A stretch of 64,000 nucleotides of DNA from RHLJ01 sp048058975 (GTDB lineage Bacteria; Bacteroidota; Rhodothermia; Balneolales; Balneolaceae). Positions 62,429 through 64,000 of this stretch are shown piece after piece. The notes below the pieces were generated by a model. It did no database searches and had not been told where the DNA came from. It saw only the letters and a program-made list of their open reading frames with translations. The stretch is taken from the NCBI GenBank assembly GCA_048058975.1, contig JBLLNP010000003.1, positions 1 to 64,000 on the forward strand, in the 5' to 3' direction. Position numbers and translations under genes: made by a program. Each line of letters opens with the position of its first letter. The stretch's first letter is position 1.

Positions 62429-63361
62429 TTAATACAGGTATCCATGTTCGGGTTTAATTTTTTCAGGAATTTCATCCCCAAGCATTTCTTTTAGATCGCG
62501 CTCAATCGAATTACAGATTGCTGTCATTGGTATATCTGTAATCTTGTTTTCAAAAGGATCTTCATTTGCTGCTCCGGTTCGCTCCATGATTACAAACACC
62601 CCTGAAACCAGGAAAGATGCGGGGATGATCATCCAACTCGTTGTGGGATCGAACAAACCGAGTAACCCAAACGGCAGCATAAGGGCAAATAAATACACAA
62701 ATAGGCGGGTAAAGAAATCATACTGTCGGGGCAATGGAGTTTCTTTTATACGCTCACACGCAGCTTGATAATTAGAAAGGGCTAATAGCTGACCTTCCAT
62801 CTGGAAACTATCAAACCCACCAAGCGTTCCGTTGGCCATTGCTTTGTAAATACTCTGCCCCATCATTCGTTGCAAATAGGTTGGTTTATTTTGCACAGTC
62901 TGAAGTTCTTCGATGGCTTCTTTTGTAAACAGGCTCCATATCTCAGCCCCAGCGTCTTGATTCCTAAGCTTCAACCGTAACAGATGAACCCATCCAATCA
63001 ATTGATAGATAAGCTCTTGCTTAAATAACTCACTACGTTCTTTGTTGTAATTTTCCTGATGTGAGTGGCTATCTGTAAAAGTGATTATCAACCGCCCAAG
63101 TACTCGACTTGAGCTTTGAATATTCCCCCAAAGCTGACGGGCTTCCCACCATCTTGAATAAGAAGAATTATTTCGAAATGCCACAAAAATGGCCAGTGCC
63201 GAGCCAAGCACTCCGATGGGTGTAAAATTGATTGCCAGAGAAGATAAGTCCAAAAACTCAACACCTACCCAAACTCCAACAGACCATATCAGTACAATCC
63301 ACATAGGTTTTTGGATGTACTTCCAAACTTTCAAAGGGTTAAAATTTCGTTTAATAATCAT
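62429..63361 (-). CDS. Bestrophin-family ion channel
   Basis: 310 residues. N-terminal helix WVGVEFLDL, then the neck segment LGSALAIFVAFRNNSSYSRW followed by WEARQLWGNIQSSSR, typical of bacterial bestrophins. The later helices include the LPFGLLGLFDPTTSW region. Members form pentameric anion or cation channels in the inner membrane. It lies between the barrel-like protein and the TMEM175 gene. Confidence 0.92.
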   Translation of the reverse strand: MIIKRNFNPLKVWKYIQKPMWIVLIWSVGVWVGVEFLDLSSLAINFTPIGVLGSALAIFVAFRNNSSYSRWWEARQLWGNIQSSSRVLGRLIITFTDSHSHQENYNKERSELFKQELIYQLIGWVHLLRLKLRNQDAGAEIWSLFTKEAIEELQTVQNKPTYLQRMMGQSIYKAMANGTLGGFDSFQMEGQLLALSNYQAACERIKETPLPRQYDFFTRLFVYLFALMLPFGLLGLFDPTTSWMIIPASFLVSGVFVIMERTGAANEDPFENKITDIPMTAICNSIERDLKEMLGDEIPEKIKPEHGYLY

Positions 63362-63366
63362 AGTTT

Positions 63367-63987
63367 TTAGAATTCGGTTCGGAAGAAAATGCCCGGATTA
63401 GTTTCGATAGAAGTAAACGAGTCTCCTGACTGTGAAAGATTGAGCGCGAACCCAAATTGAAACAGGTTTTTCTCTAATCCTGCCCGAACTCTCTGAGTAC
63501 TGAACTGGTGTTCCTCTAAATTAAAACTTGAAAACAGTTCAAGTCCGGCAAACCCATTAAGAGAATCGTTTATTTTTGGAGTGAAACGTGTGATTGAAAA
63601 CCAGTTAAAACCTGAATTGTTTACCAGACTTAATGAAGCCAGAGCATAAATCAGAAAAACAGGTCCTCCTTTAAAGAAATGAACTCCTGTATCTAAGCCC
63701 GAACCCGAACTGCTCATTCTCCCTACTACCGTTCCTCCAAAACTACTCGTTGATGTATAGCTGAGATATACCCCGGAGAACAGATTCACATTATTCTCAT
63801 AATCATCTGTTGCTCTTGTTCGGCTGAACAAACTGATCTCCGGTTCCTGTTCAAACTGCTTCAACCATTGCACATCTACGAACAAGTTCTCTGTCCCAGC
63901 CATAAGCTCAACGCTCTGGGACATGCCAGTTCCTGGAAACAAAGCTAAGATCAAATAGAATAGGTATATAGAGCTGAATTGCCTCAT
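63367..63987 (-). CDS. Hypothetical outer-membrane barrel-like protein
   Basis: 206 residues; a signal peptide (1-23, ending GMSQS), then alternating polar/hydrophobic beta strands rich in Gly, Ser and Phe, ending NPGIFFRTEF with a terminal Phe as in outer-membrane barrels. No family recognised. First visible gene of the channel operon (5 bases before bestrophin); only 13 bases of the window lie upstream. Confidence 0.65.
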   Translation of the reverse strand: MRQFSSIYLFYLILALFPGTGMSQSVELMAGTENLFVDVQWLKQFEQEPEISLFSRTRATDDYENNVNLFSGVYLSYTSTSSFGGTVVGRMSSSGSGLDTGVHFFKGGPVFLIYALASLSLVNNSGFNWFSITRFTPKINDSLNGFAGLELFSSFNLEEHQFSTQRVRAGLEKNLFQFGFALNLSQSGDSFTSIETNPGIFFRTEF

Positions 63988-64000
63988 AAAAATAGAGTGG

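Overview
The window looks like chromosome from a Bacteroidota-type bacterium, most plausibly Balneolaeota (Balneola/Gracilimonas-like). The evidence is type IX secretion (T9SS) C-terminal sorting domains, a PorZ-like protein, a hybrid two-component system, promoters of the form TTG-N21-TAnnTTTG, and ribosomal proteins of the zinc-free type. The lineage is inferred from gene content, not from a database search.

Layout. 1-5500 is accessory DNA: a serine hydrolase next to a duplicated ~70 bp sequence, an orphan integron-type gene cassette with its attC site (1621-2463), and a small mutagenesis/repair locus (SRAP protein, an unknown 206-residue protein and a frameshifted Y-family polymerase). 5488-10019 is a minus-strand operon (accA, thioesterase, three small membrane proteins, a DUF2007 protein, cdsA) joining fatty-acid and phospholipid synthesis. 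10073-15509 holds surface-glycan enzymes around tgt: a polyprenol-phosphate mannose synthase, an intact sugar-phosphate transferase, and a GT2 fused to a degenerate sugar-phosphate transferase. 15539-17866 is a PorZ-like T9SS protein.

18036-23500 is a complete minus-strand rRNA operon (16S, tRNA-Ile, tRNA-Ala, 23S, 5S) with promoter, processing stems and terminator. 23551-42554 is one uninterrupted minus-strand array fusing the str, S10, spc and alpha clusters from rpsL to rplQ. One promoter was found before rpsL and one terminator after rplQ. rpmD (L30) is missing from its usual place.

42674-55672 carries recG, then a frameshifted hybrid sensor/regulator, a large T9SS-exported GLUG-repeat protein, a cloverleaf-shaped palindromic repeat, a tiny PID-type sorting-tail protein, a zinc-knuckle gene cut by an amber codon, and a large metallopeptidase/propeller/barrel protein. 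55679-60329 holds typA, rsgA, a ClbS/DfsB-like protein and a HEAAH lipoprotein. 60403-63987 holds an orphan lipoprotein and a tight operon of an outer-membrane barrel-like protein, a bestrophin, a TMEM175-type channel and an F420/NADP-type reductase.

No phage, IS transposase, CRISPR array or obvious defence island was seen. The best candidates for something undescribed are the orphan cassette, the SRAP/unknown/Y-polymerase locus with its palindromic operator-like site, the fused pseudo-transferase and the surface cluster at 44803-55672.
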